Source: Viscum album (lineage: Eukaryota > Streptophyta > Magnoliopsida > Santalales > Viscaceae). Taken from it: DNA of 64,000 nucleotides. The position numbers were made by a program, and so were the translations under genes. The notes beneath the pieces were generated by a model. It ran no database searches. It had not been told where the DNA came from and saw only the letters and a list, made by a program, of their open reading frames with translations. The stretch spans positions 1,754,076,772 to 1,754,140,771 of the forward strand of contig OY728165.1 of NCBI GenBank assembly GCA_963277665.1, written 5' to 3'. Shown here one piece after another: positions 33,323 through 47,300 of this stretch (its first letter is position 1; every line of letters begins with the position of its first letter).

Positions 33323-36300
33323 TGTAAAGACCCGTAAATTTCAAGAAAATCTTTTTTTTAATTTTCTTTGGAATTTTACAAGAGCACGGTTTCTGAAGGC
33401 ACCTAATTCCGAGGCCCGGTGTGCCCGGAATCATTTTCCGATGTTTGGCTCGGGTACGTTCAGTGAACAGACGTGCGAGTTTTTCTAAATTTTGAACCAG
33501 TGCCTGGAATCGAATTCTGAGGGCACTGATGAAATTGCAGCGCCGGTATTTTCTTAGAAACGCCTCTTCCAGAGTTGCGTTTTCTCGGGTGTGGTTTTTT
33601 AATTTTCGGGCTTAAAGTTAAGAAATAAAATAATTTTACGACAACTTTATTTTATTTCACTTAATCCACCTGAAGCCACTTGGAAGCCACTTAAACTGAG
33701 TTGAAACAGATAGGGGACTATCCATAAATATCCTACCCTCTCGGTAGGATATTTGTGAGGTGGGGCCCAGACGAGCCCCGCTGTTTCTTTCCGCTAAGTA
33801 ACACACCCGCGAAAACCCGTCATTATGAAAGTCAACTGACGCGTTTTCTTAAATTCTTAACAGACCATTTAATTGGGCGGTTTATTTCGTAAATTAAATG
33901 AGCTATTTCTTTCGTTGAATTATTTCAACAAATTGATGGGTCGTTACTTACCCTTTTTTCGTTGGTTGGCATAATAATAAAATAAGACCAACCAGTCTTT
34001 TTGGAGGATTACTGGTTGAGAGGTTTGACAGAGTCCTCGTGCCATTATCCTTCTTCGCGAAGAACGTGAAGAACGCGAAGAACGCCGGCCTCCGACGAAG
34101 AACGTCGCACCCGGAAATCGACGACGCGATGCTGAGTTCCGCAACACCGACATTCCCTTCCTGCAACGTTCTTCTGCGACGTCTCTTCCTCCGCAACGGA
34201 TCTTCGATCAGCTGCTTGAGGTAAGAGTCTCAGATTTTCTTTTTAATCTCATTTGTGGTTTTTACCAAAACACGGATTTAATTAATTTAATTAAATCTAC
34301 TGTTTCATAGTCCATTGAGTTCGCCGACTCAACACCGGTTTCCACGACGACGTGACGCCCTTCCGCGACGACGCGACAATCCCCTTCTTCTGCGACGAAC
34401 AATTCCGCGAAGAACTCTCACGCGCGACGACTACGAGGTAGGGATTTTATTTTTGTAAATGCCTCTTTTCCCCATGTTGTTTCCATTCAAAACGAGGATC
34501 CTGATTTATAAAACAATTTTATTTCATTAAAATTGTTTTCGGATATGTGTTCATGTGTTGAACATTATTCCTCCCGTTGTTTATCTCTAACGCGGAGGGT
34601 GCGGGCCAAACGAACACGGCCTGACGACCCTCCGCCTCTCTTCGTTTTTGTGCGGATTTGAGAGGTGACGACGGAACATGACGCAAGGGCAGTTTCTTGA
34701 TCCCGCAGTGAAGAACGGAACCCGAGAGGAACAACGACGCAGACCGGAAGCAAAACGGACCACCGGAGCGCGTCCGGTGGCCCGCCGAATCTCCCGCCGG
34801 CAAAACCCGCCGCGGCTAAAGCCGCGACGGTGACGCGGTTTCGCGGCTGCGCGGAACCGGTGGAGGGACACGGCCCGGCCGCCGCATCCACTGGCAAGGC
34901 AGCCTCAACCGGGGCCATGACATCTTCAGACCGCGGGGGCAGCGCCCCGCGGCGCTCGGAGCTCGGCCGCTCGGCCAAACCGAGCCGGGCTGGTCTGACC
35001 GGTCGGGCCGCGCCCGGGCCGGACCGGGTTGGGTCGACCTGGTTTGGGTCGACCCGGTTCGGCCGACCCCGGGGGGGGGGGGGGGGGTCGGCCCGGGTCG
35101 GCCCGGGCCCGGACCCCCCCGTCTTCGGACAGTTTTCGTTCAAATGGTCGTAACATGAGCTATGGTCCTCCGAATGACCCGCCGTCCGCGGAAACTCGAT
35201 CCTTGGATCGAGACGGTCGTTTCGGTATATCGCACTCAAGGTTTTAGACTACTTTGGGTTCGTCCGGGTTGGTTCGTACACGAAACCAACCGGGGCCTCG
35301 GATCGGAAACAGTCATATCTTGAGCTACGGACGTCTGATTGACGTGTCGTCAGCTTTGTTGAATTTCTCTATGTGAGATGGATCTTTTGGCTTACTCCGC
35401 TCGAGGTTTGGATTCCGTCGGAGTTCGGTCGGGTTGGATCACTCATGAAACCAATCGGGCCCATGGAACCAAAAAGCCAATACCTCACAGACCGGGCGTC
35501 CGATTGACGCGCCGTCTGTCTCGTTGCTTTCCTCTTGATGTCACGGAACTTTTGGCATCCTCCACCCGAGTTCTGGATATAGTTGGATAGTGTCCGGGTT
35601 GGATCTCACCGAAATCCAACCGGGCCCCTGGAACGGAAAAGCTGATACCTTTCTGACAGAACGTCCGTTTGACGAACCGTCAGCAGCATTGGAGATCTCG
35701 TTGAGAAACGATCCCTATGAGTATACCCTATGAGTGTTCGGGGTATAGTTGAGTTATGGCCGGATTGGTTCACACACGAAACCAACGGGGCCCCTGAGAC
35801 GAAAAGGCTAGTAACTCACAGACCGGGCATCCGATTGACGCGCCGTCTGTTGCGTTGAGACCCCTACGACGAGGTGGTCCTTTGAGATACTTCCATGCGG
35901 GACTTTGTGATACTTGGAGTATCGACCAGTAGCTCGTGGTGCGGACCCTCCCGGAGACGAGCGTGCGGAGTACGGAGACCGTGTAGCTGACTGAGACCCG
36001 ACAACTACTAATCGGACGAACCGGTGTGTTACAGAGGTGCGCTTGGTTGTAGCAGCACGTGGGAGCGCTTGGTTGAAGCGGAAGACCCACGACAGAGGTG
36101 CGCATGGTTGTAGCGGCACATGATAGTTCTTGGTTGTAGAGGCAGACCCATGACAGAGGTGCGCTTGGTTGTAGCGGCACATGAGAGCTCTTGGTTGTAG
36201 TGGCAGACCCATGAGAGAGGTGCGTATGGTTGTAGCGGCACAGGGGAGCGCTTGGTTGTAGCGGCAGACCCACGACAGAGGTGCGGTTGGTTGTAGCGGC

Positions 36301-37234
36301 AGACCTACGACAGAGGTGTTCTTGGTTGTAGCGGCACAAGGGAGTGCTTGGTTGTAGCGGCAGACCCATTACAGAGGTGCGCTTGGTTGTAGCGGCACAT
36401 GGGAGCGCTTGGTTGTAGCAGGTGACCCGCAATACTCGATAGGTGGAGTACTACAGCAGTCTTAGGTTAGTGAGAAGTACCTCAGAGTCGTGATAGGACC
36501 ACTGTACACTCCAGAGACGGAGATCTTCAGCAGTTACGGTTTTGATGATGAAAATCCTGGTTTGAGCTGAGACTTTTGACCTTGTGTTTTCTCATGATTG
36601 AGATTGGTTACTTGATAAGTTAGGTATATGTATGGGAATATATCTAAGTAGAGGTGATCTGTTGAGGTCTTCATGTGGTTATCCTTGTTGGTTTTAGTGA
36701 GACCTTGAGGGTCTCGGGGTCCCTACTAAGTATCGTTATACTCACCCCTGCACGGGCTATGCGCGCACTACGTTGTGTTGGTTGCAGACGAGGGACAACA
36801 TTGATCGTGGTTGAGGCTTGCAGAGCAGGATGGTACCTGGAGGAGGACCACTGGGTGGGACGTGCTCAGAGTGGACGGCGGGACCCAAGGAGAAGTGGAG
36901 CTATCTGTACCCACCCTTCAGGTGGGATTTCCAGTGAACTGCTCGGTATAGCGGCTTTTACTTTACAGTTTCTGTTTTCCCTTTTGAGTTGTACTTTACT
37001 TTCAGTTTGGGCTTGTATACTGGCACTTTTACTTTTCCGCACATCAGTTGTACTCTGTTTTTTTCTTAGTGTTTACTTTTCCTCTTGCTTACGATGTGGT
37101 GCTTGTTTACTTTACAAAGGCAACGCCTTCCCCTTTTTACCGGGATTTACGCCTTGGTGCTAGTCGCCAGCCCCTGGCCTATGGAAGGCGGGCTTGGGTA
37201 GTCACAACACGGGCCCCGAGGACAGGTCGTGACA
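33323..37234 (+). repeat. 3' LTR of element B (3912 bp)
   Basis: It starts TGTAAAGACCCG and ends GGTCGTGACA. First donor GAG|GTAAGAG (34221) and second donor (34438) are both intact. It has a 17-G run (35071-35087), the palindrome array, and seven 61-bp units (36031-36420). Confidence 0.9.
35071..35087 (+). repeat. Poly-G tract, 17 G (right LTR of B)
   Basis: This is the shortest of the four runs, six fewer G than the same site in unit 1. Confidence 0.9.
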
Positions 37235-37239
37235 ATTTT
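37235..37239. repeat. Target-site duplication, right, element B (ATTTT)
   Basis: It repeats 26871-26875 and directly follows the LTR end. Confidence 0.75.
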
Positions 37240-39404
37240 TGTAATGAAATGTTACCATTTCATGATGATAGATAGTTTGTTTATGATGAATTTTTTTTGT
37301 AGCGAAATATTTCATAGGGGGAGATATACCAATGATATATGTTTAAATTATAGTGGATATTTTTTATGTTAAATATGATATAATTTGGCGTGTTGTTTTC
37401 TATATATACATTTCATATTTGTGTATTGAGTATGTTGTGTAGAAGTTAAAAGGTTTTTTCTGATTTATTTGTATTTACTGATTAGTCTATCAATATTTGT
37501 GATTCTAATAAAATTAATACAGTTCATTCATCTAACAAAAATGGATTATTGAATATTTATTATTTAAATAAACCCCAACTAATTAATTTTTTTAAAAAGT
37601 AGATAAATTATGTTTGGTTTGTCATATTTATGTGTAAACATAATTTCCAGTTCCCATATAATGGTGAGTAGATTCTTATACACTTTTTTATTGCTCTATT
37701 AAAGAAACCAAAATAATTTCATTATTAATTTAAATTGATGCTTATGATTTTGTAAGAGCCATACTGAATGGACATTGATGATATTTTAACATATATGTCT
37801 ATAAAATATAATTTATTCATTAATGAAAAATTACACCTTACACAAAGCTATTGTACATTGAATAATGATTTTTACATTACATTAGTTCTAGATATGTTCT
37901 TGTTTTTTAGTTTTTAATTTTTTAATATGATCTACCATGTTTAGGATTTCAATTTTATAATATCTATGTTAATTTTAGTAATCATTACTTTAATTCCTTC
38001 ATTTACGCTAATATTGTGGTATTATGAATCATTTCATTCAATCTATGATATAGAAAAAGTACAAGAATATGAATTTATAATTATTTTGTTAATCAATGAG
38101 GAACTCAATGAATGGACACTTATCATTGTCATTCTTATAATTATGTTCTATAATATAAAACATTTATTTTTTTGGTATATTCATGGGGTTATCTATTTTG
38201 AACATATACAAATTGTATCAATTTACTAATCATCCTAAAAACTATGATTAAATTTAAGAGTTTATATGATTAGAACTATTGGTTGTATTCATTAATACTA
38301 AATATTAATAGAGTTCAAAAATTCTAAAGGATAAAGTAATGTTTTCATCTATTTTGTTTGTTCTTATTCTGATATGGTTTGACTTTCTTGGTAATGTTTT
38401 TATATTTGAGTGTTTTATTTTCAACTATATATTTCTATTATGGTATTATCTATTTTGAATATATAAATTCTTAATCGTTTACATTCTAATGTGTGAGAAA
38501 ACTGTAACTTTTATTAATCATCATGTTACCCTTTAGGATGCTTTGATAGTTGGTATTATATAAAGGATGAGAAATAATTTCCAATATTAATTTTATTATC
38601 TATTTATTAACATTTACATTTTCTAAAATTATTTTCACCATGGTAATTATCTCAATATATAAATTTCAATCATATTCTACACATAAGATTCTTTTTAAAT
38701 TTTGTAGAATATATGCATAATCAATAGTAAAAAAACTATATGTACAAAGAATTCAATAGTTTTTTAAAAAATCCCAATTCTTAATGATATATCATTGCAC
38801 AACATATTATATCCAATTTTGACTAAGAGGAATAAGTGTAAATAGTGAATAAAAATCTAAGACCACTAACAGTTCATAGAAACACACTATATTTTATTCA
38901 TTAATCTAGAACAATCTATGAGATTTATACTATGAAATTGGAAGGAAAAAATATTAATAAATATTTTATGTTAAAAAATTAAATATTATTATGAAACGAT
39001 TCTGCATTCATTAAAAATTAAATTTTAAATAGAGTGAGAAAAATACTATGTTTTGAAAGAAATTTTTAGACTCATGAAATATCACTAGATGAATCTCCAA
39101 GTTTCAAGTCACTAATTACATATCCTATAATGGATAGGTAACATGAGGTCTCTATGTTTTTATCTATAGTTGGACATGATTGGCCTTGATAGAAACATCA
39201 ACATCATTTTAAAATATCTCTATAATATAATAATGGTTTTCTTGTAATCTAATTCTAATGATCTTAAAATATTATATCCTGAGAACAATTTCTACTCACA
39301 TTCAGTTTGATATGATCAAAATGGAATCTTTTCTATGTTCTATCATTATTTATAAAATAAAATTTTAGTGAAATTATTATAGATCATATAACTGGAGACA
39401 TTTC
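37240..39404. other. AT-rich right flank of element B
   Basis: Near-identical to 12683-14848. No gene is recognised. Similarity to unit 1 ends after GGAGACATTTC. Confidence 0.4.
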
Positions 39405-41780
39405 AAATGATTATATCCATGTATGCTTATTTTTAGGCATATAATAATTATATATACTCAATATTTATTTGTTCTCTAGTCTATTTTCAAGAATTAGTTT
39501 TACCAGTCAAACATGAATATTCTACTTGGTTTCTTATACAACACCATGAAGATTATCTAAACTCATTAATAACACATCCAATTCCCTCTAAATCACTTTA
39601 CAATATTCTAGTGACATTTTTACTCAAAATATTTCCCACTAATAAGGCCATATTCAAAATATACTAACAAAATAACATTAGTGAATAACATAATCCATTA
39701 GATTATATAGATTCATTGGTCTCTAAACAGATTCAATTAAACAAAATGTAATTATTTTGGAAGAACATGTCTTGGATAAAGAATGCTTATAGAGTGATTA
39801 AAACCTATGTTCCATAATGTATTTATAGGGATAAGTTGTATTTATTTTCTATAAGTCTATAAAAAATAAAATTTAAGTGATTGTGATGAATAGTGGGTTA
39901 AATATAGTATAAATGGAAAAGTAGGAATTGTAATAATACTTGAAAAATTGGGAATATATATTGAATATAGAATCCCATCACTATGTAACAATTATTTATT
40001 GTTCTCATCATGTAAATGAAGTGTTTAGAAAATAATTGTTTCTTCTACCACATGTTTTAAATAGTTTGGTATTATATAGATAGTAGGAGATATTCAAATA
40101 TTTTATAAAAAAAATCAAAATTATAGATGTTCTGAAGAATATACCTATATTTAAGTAAAATAATTTATATGAGGTTAAAAGGTGATTTTATTTTACTACC
40201 AATACATAGATATGGATTGAAGGAGATATGGTTTAAATTGAGTCATGTGTGTAATTATTGGCCAGGTTTTGAAAATTTAAAAAGGCATTTGTACTATGTG
40301 AGAGTCATTTAGGATCATTGTATTATTCACCCAATATATGTGAAATTAATTTTCTCTATGTATCCATAATTATATTCTATATAAGGATTATTCAAGTGTT
40401 TTTTAAGATTCATTGATGATTTTTATCATTAATTATAGAAGATAAATTCTCATTAGAAGGGCCATTTTATCATTTTAAAGAATAAATTATTGCTATGAAT
40501 AAGTCAATTCATGGGATTTATATGATTTATTTAAATAGAATATTTTTTAGTAGAATGAATGACAAAGAAACATCATAAGGAAGTATTTTCATAAAAAATT
40601 TATTGAAATTGAAAATAAAATTGGATGAATTTTTTTGTTTTTATGCATATCAAATATGTGATTAAAATTCACAATTGTATTTGGAATCATTGGGATCCAC
40701 ACAGATAATTAATAATCAACGGTTGGTCATTTTGTGAGAATTATGGAGATTCTAAAAAAAGGTTGATATATTGTGAGTTCTCAGTATTATATTATCTTGT
40801 GGGTGAGAAATTCAATGTAGTATAATGTAGTTTATTTTTTACAGTATAATATAATTATAATTCAAAATATCACATTATAGAAAGAAATTATCTATTCATA
40901 CGGAAATTTAAAATGAAATACTAGACTCATTGATATTAAAAGTCTTTTTACATCCAAAATTGATGGAGTATCCATAAGAAAATATTAATAAAAATAAACA
41001 AGATATTATAGGAAATTGTAATGAATTTATGAAGAGGAATATTATGGGTGTTTATTAATTGAAAAAATAAAAAACCAAAACATTTTATTAATCATGGAGA
41101 AAACTAATAGACATGAGATTTGAGTTTATTAATAAGAGAGAATACTTGAATGAATAATAATTTTAGGACATTGGGATGATTAAAATAATTTATTATATGA
41201 ATAAAAATAAGCAAGAACAAACAATATAATCCTAATATTTATAATAATTATATTTGAAAAAATTTATAAGGCAGTGAGGTTATAATATAGAAGTGTTAAG
41301 AAGGTATACCTGTATAATTTTTTTAGAAGTAACTATTAGGAAAATGAGATATTTTCATATTTTATTCAAAAAAAATTATAAATAGGGTATTGTGAACCTG
41401 TATTTTACAATGAGACTCTGGAAATAAGATTATAGTGGGACTCTAGGATGGTGTGGTTGAGGAGGCCCCTGTAATTACCAATTATGTCTATATATTTGAA
41501 TCTATGATTGGATCCTCTAACCAATCATGTAAAGTATTATGCATTCAAAGAATAAATTTGTGAAAATAATTTTGGATTTTTAATTTATATTTATTTATTT
41601 GATATGAGTTTGATTTGAAATTGATTTTATCATGATCATAATCGATCAGAGAGTTTTAATTATTAGGATTTATTAGTAAAAATAGAAAATGTATTCACCC
41701 GATTCATAGTGACCTAACCAGACTTGGGCTCCCCATGTGGAATCAATACATAAAAAATTTTAATTTGTTATATCCATGAG
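39405..41780. other. AT-rich DNA; possible copia LTR near its end
   Basis: The first ~1.9 kb show nothing I can name. From about 41290 it may be a decayed Ty1/copia LTR. A TATA-like CTATATATTTGAA lies at ~41500. A degenerate tRNA-Met primer site (TCGATCAGAGA, 41642-41652) lies before the gag fossil that follows. Each signal is weak; their order gives modest support. Confidence 0.3.
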
Positions 41781-41814
41781 CTTCTATTGAAGGAAAATAT
41801 GGATTTATTGAATA

Positions 41815-42625
41815 TTATTACTGTTACCATATTTAATGGTAATAAATTTCATTCATGGAGAAATTAGATTTTTCCCTATATTATATTACTTATCCTTTAA
41901 GTAATAGATATTGTAATATTTTAATTTTAACCAATTATTTAGGGTGATACTATAACTACCACTTATAATATAAATATGATAGTTTATGTTAATTTTAGAA
42001 ACTCCATTCACTTATCTCTTTTAAATATGATTTTTCCAAACATTATGGGATGCCAAACTTTAATGGGTGTTTGGGATAAATTATATAGATCCTATAATGT
42101 TAGTATCATTGTTAAGGAAGCTAAAATGTATATTTGAATGAGTATTATTGGAGATATAAAGAATAAGATATAAGTATCTTTGATTTATTGTTCAATATAT
42201 TTAATGAAATGTTTTGTAGAATTTGTGGATTAGTGAGAATTTTAATGATTAAGTTATAATTAAAATGCTGATTTGAAACTACGTAGGAAGTTCAAATAGA
42301 AATTTTTTTAAATTAAAAGATATATAATCCATCTCATTGTATGAGATATATAAAATTTACCTTACATATGAAATATGAAATTTTATATCTTTTTAAAAAA
42401 TAAAATGATTATATGGCCTTTGATGTCATGAGATTTTTTATGCCACTGATTTTGTGGAAGTAGAAATATATTATTTTAATGAGGGTAATGATGGGGTAGA
42501 ATTAGAATGTATTATTTCTCATAAACCAAATAGTTACAATAAGGGAAAGGATAATAGATAGGGAAGGAAACAAAAAATGTGTTATAACTATAATGTAATT
42601 ATACATTTTTCATTTAAATTACTAA
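41815..42625 (+). pseudogene. gag: Decayed Ty1/copia gag
   Basis: Two stretches in the same frame match the Ty1/copia gag domain. The first reads ...TIFNGNKFHSW (41823-41855), like the N-terminal NG-NF--W motif. The second (41979-42125) reads SIHLSLLN...IMGCQTLMGVWDKLYRSY, like the conserved region ending in A-E-WD-L. After a frame change, 42580-42621 keeps the exact spacing of a CCHC knuckle, C-X2-Y-X4-H-X4-L, with two of three cysteines replaced. An acidic stretch follows. Stops are frequent. No protease, integrase or RT could be followed downstream on this strand. This is probably unrelated to the copia fossil at 1340. Confidence 0.5.
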
Positions 42626-43916
42626 ATGGATAATGCTGATGAATCTAAATCAGATGAATAAGATGAGAATACCTAAAACAGAAATGAGGAAAAAACAATA
42701 AATATTATTTTTGTTAGAGAATTAATCTATATAAAATTAAAGAGAATGATTCCTCATAATCAATTGTCCAATAAGAAGATAACATTAATTTTATTTCTAG
42801 TTTTGAGGTTTTTTATACTTTAAGAAATGATATTCACGACAGATAAATCACAATATTTCTCATGAAAAAAATTATAAGAATATTGTATAATGAAATTTTT
42901 TTTAAAAATATAAATAATATATTTTACAAATGTATTAAATTAATTAATTAATAATTAATCAGTAATAAATTATAATAAAAGAATTTTATGGTAAAAAGAT
43001 ATGTTTTTTATGAAGGACATCATCTATTCATGGAATATTTTTCTATCACAAAAAAATAAATCAATCACAACTGATGATTTATTTTAGATATATTTGAGGA
43101 TTATATATTATATAAATCCTGATAAAATTCGTTTTAAGGCTTTTAATAGGATATAAATTGGAATAAATTTAGTTTTATGCTTAATTTTTTTTCTAGGAAC
43201 TTATTTTATTCAGTCTTATTAAAATATTTTAAATTAAATTACTTACCCCTTTAGAAATCGAATTTCAAAAAATTATTTCCAAATTTGTTCCCGAAATATA
43301 CACATTTCTTGAATAGTTCTATTTCATATTTTGACATTATAAATAGTGACTAAGGTATATATTTATTACTTCGGTAGTAGTAAAAAGGGTTTTATGAGGG
43401 GTGAATCTATAGAAATAAAGGATAAAAAATAAATAATTATCTAAATTATATTGGATGATTGTGGATTTTTTCATTTACAACTCATGTTGATATATATTTT
43501 GCAACTTGGTTTCTCATTCAATTGAAGAAATCATTATTTTATTTAAATGTTTGAACTATGTGCATGGTTTCCATCCATCCCACATATAATGGGGAACATC
43601 ATCTAATATTTTCATCACAAAAAAACTGGTTAATTATCATGGACAAAACCTATATAAATATCATCAATAATTCAATATAAAAAATATATAGAATATTGTC
43701 TTCTTAAAATACCAACTAACGGGTCAGTAAAATAAGATTCAAGAGAGGGTTCTCAAATAAGAGGTATATGTTATTTCCGATCATTTTATTGGGTTTTTCT
43801 TATTCTAATGCATGAAAATTATTCTACAAAAATATAAAAAATATTAAATTAGTATCATACATATTATAATATGTTATAAAATTCTTGTGAAATCCCTTTT
43901 TTATATCCTTTTCAGT
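42626..43916. other. AT-rich DNA, nothing recognised
   Basis: It could be the eroded pol of the copia fossil just upstream, but I see no motif on either strand. Confidence 0.3.
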
Positions 43917-44353
43917 GAAATGGGAAATGAAATCATCACTCGTACGTATGATTTCACTACCATCTATACAAAGAAATGAATTGTATTTTTCATTACCACA
44001 TGTCATGCTTGGTTATTTTGATGAATTTAATTTTTTTATATACAATATTTATAACATAATTATGATAATAAATATATAGTTTGTTATCATACATCTAACC
44101 ATTCCAGCTGCTGGAAAAAGATAACCTCGCTTGTGTGTATAAGTGGATTATCACCTCTATGAAGAGATGTGATATTATTTTCATTTAAATTATTTATATA
44201 TTAAAATTTGGATATATTTAATTAATATATATGAAATTTATAATATTTTTTTCGAAATGATATTTTTTATCTTCCTTTTTTTATCCATATAAAAGTGGAA
44301 ATATCACTCATACATACGTATGAACTTCGATATTTATGTAGTGATAAATTTCC
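43917..44353 (-). repeat. Three units of a ~190-bp repeat with palindromic cores
   Basis: Cores near 43917-43979, 44113-44195 and 44296-44353, spacing 196 and 183. The core runs GAAATGATAT...CACTC then CGTACGTA then CCATC and ATTTCATTTC-like ends. The third core forms a stem GGAAAT-ATCACT with AGTGAT-AAATTTCC. Matching cores occur in the opposite direction at 56174-56640 and inside the LTR of element D (59211). Confidence 0.5.
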
Positions 44354-47300
44354 TTTTTAACCAAAAATTATTAGGAATTGTTATAAAATATTTTATAAAT
44401 AATATATTTTAAAATTTTTAACTGTTTTGGATTATAGAAAATGTGAAACCATGACAGTGGAGCAACAACTAAAACTTTATAATCGAGATAAGCATATAAA
44501 ATCGATGAGTTTCACATGGCTAAAAATCTTACTGATGAATTTTTAACAATATGATATTATGAAATTATAAGTGAATGATATAAATTTTTTAATATATTCA
44601 TATTATATATGAAAAATTAATCAATATTTTTTGAAATGATTTTAAATTAAAATGATGTAAGACAAGATAAGAACTATGGGATTTATGTTACAATATAAAT
44701 ATTTATAATATTTTTTAAGTTAATTTTATCTTGAAGGAAATGAACATATTCATATCCATTTAACCCTAAAAACTATATTTACCTATATTTATTAATGGTT
44801 TTAGCAGTTTTATATTCCTTTTTCACACTTCTACACATAAAATTGATATTATTTTTTTAAGAAAAACTAACCTTATTTCTCCTTTTAGTGTGTAATCATT
44901 CCCCTCCATTTAAATATTCTCTAAAATTATACAAAATATTATTTTACTATGATCATATGATTATTTATCTTCACTATCAATAATATTTTAAATTCTTTTC
45001 AAAGGTACATACACAATCATCGATTAACATTCCAAAAAAAGTGATAGATTAATTTAAAAAAAACATAAACGAACCATTGTTTAATCATATACTAGATGAA
45101 ATCATTTTCACACTGTTATGTACACTCTTTCATTGAATCATAATTTTTATGTTTCCATGTTTATTTTAATATGGAATATTTTTATTCAATATTATAGAAA
45201 GTTTTTTCCTTAAATGTTACCAAAATAAAAGGGATGTTTTCTATTGAATTTAAAAGAATATTTTAATTACACTTAGAAAATATATTTTTCAACTGTCCAT
45301 TATGAATAGTTATGTTTCACCGAGGATATGATATAATTGTTCCATAAAAATTAGAAAATAACTTATGGTGATGATTATATTTCGATGATTAGGTGAAACT
45401 CTTTCCTATTCCCCAGTTCAAATAAAGCTGTGTTGTGGTAGTGAGTGCTCTTATGAAACCATACACATCTATTATTTGGAATTAATATGATGATTGGATG
45501 ATTAGATTCTTATGAGACATGTTTTTTTCCATAGGTTGTGATATGATTATATGATGAATATTTTATAACCCAATGTCACACATATTTATATTATAAATTA
45601 TTTGATGACTAGAACTAGAATTATTTATACCTACAATATATTGGATAAAGATGGGTATCAATTGATATAATACGTAATATAATGGGGAGTGAACTTTGTT
45701 ACTTAATATTATTTTTCACCTTGGTAGTATTTGGAGTGAACCTTGACTTATGAAATGATAGAATATTATGTGGGGAGAATCCTATATGATAGATATAGAT
45801 GTGATCCTTGATCGATGAAAATAATTACTATGATAAGGATTATGCCATAAAATGTTTATAAATCTTTATAAAACTGATGATATAATATTATGGAAGATGA
45901 TTTGTTAATGATAATTCCTCACACTAATGAATCAAATATTTTAAAATGTTAAACACGTATTCCTTGAATCATTATTTTTGATTAATGAGATATAGGGTAT
46001 GAACATCATAAGAAATGATTAAAATATCATGACATTATATTGATATTCTTATTTACATTATCATCTATTGACATCTCAGTGATTACCATTAATCACCATA
46101 TGAGAAAAAACCTTTTTTTCTAATCCCCTCGAGTTTTGAACAAAGGTTTTAATTTTGGTATTTGGGGATAAAAGATGTGGGTATAGAGATATCATGTGAC
46201 GAGTCTTTCTTAACATTTCTTTTATTTATGATAAGTGATCAATCTTATATTTAAATAATGATAAATTCTATGATAAATTGAATTTAATTAAATCATATTG
46301 AAAATGGATAGAACATCAGAACCAGAGTGAAGGATCATCAAATATTGTGTATAATTAATTTATAAATTAAATGAATTACCTTGCATGAATTATTTCTTCC
46401 TTTATTAATATAGAAAAAATAATCATCCTACCATTAGTTCATTATAGGAATCAAAGGTATATTCCCTCTAGTAAATGAAAAATTATTAGTGTGTAGAAAC
46501 ATTACATATTATTTACTTCCTTGATGGGCATGGATGATTCCAAACTATTTTCAGTTCAAAATCACTGATTTCAATATATATTACCCTACTTCTATATTGA
46601 TCACCTAAAGCATCATCAAGTATCTTATGATCAGTCAGAGTCATGAATGAAAATTTTTCACAATCAGTTATTATGGAAGAATCAATTATTACTGGTTGAT
46701 ATTCAAATCAAATTATTTTATCAGTAGGGTGATTCCTTTTTTTAACTAATTTCAGAAATATGAAAACCACTATACATAAAAAATGTGATCATATTCATTT
46801 TAAGGTAAAAAATATAAAAATAATTCATCTATTGAACTTATATAAAAATATTTTTCTATAATGTGTCAAAAATAAATTTTAAAAACAACATCTAAAGGCC
46901 CAAAATTTGGATATTTAGATATAAAAGAATAATTTTCATAAAACATACCATGAATAATTTTCTATATAATGTCGGTTTAATTATTATAAAAATATGAAAT
47001 TCCATAGTAGTTATTTAATCGGAAATAAATATCTTCTCATCATATTTTTGTTAAATATATATAAATGTAATTTTTATTCAGAATGAATACATTACACTCA
47101 TAATATGTTATGTAATAATGGGTTATCATTATTTTGGTCCAAAACTAATAATGTTCATTATTATAAAAAGGCTTAAGTAAAAATTAATTTATAGTTTAGA
47201 ATTTATTATTGAGAGAATTAGCCACAATTTTTTTATAAAAATAGTATTCATACAAATGGTTCTATTGATTTCATAAAACTTTTTATTTTTTCATTCAGCT

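Larger units (their letters stand above)
26876..37234 (+). mobile_element. Element B: unit 2 copy of element A
   Basis: Same structure, flanks, target duplication and inactivating stops as A. LTRs are 26876-30848 and 33323-37234; the interior is 2474 bp. The left LTRs of A and B resemble each other more than either resembles its own right LTR, which dates the insertion before the duplication. B's right LTR begins TGTAAAGACCCG, the canonical TG form. Confidence 0.9.
14849..39404. repeat. Segmental tandem duplication, unit 2 (complete, ~24.56 kb)
   Basis: This unit starts inside the pol region of element E and ends in AT-rich DNA just after a short CATTTC stretch. Its last ~14.84 kb are seen twice in the window. 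Its first 9.7 kb are seen once, because the equivalent part of unit 1 would lie upstream. It contains E (truncated), solo LTR F, a copia fossil and element B. That 14849 is the true left boundary is inferred from where similarity ends at 14848. Confidence 0.75.

Noticed and set aside
14849..39404. A and B as two independent insertions of the same family
   Set aside because: They share the same flanks on both sides, the same target duplication and the same old gag stops, and left LTRs resemble left LTRs. Duplication of one insertion explains all of this.
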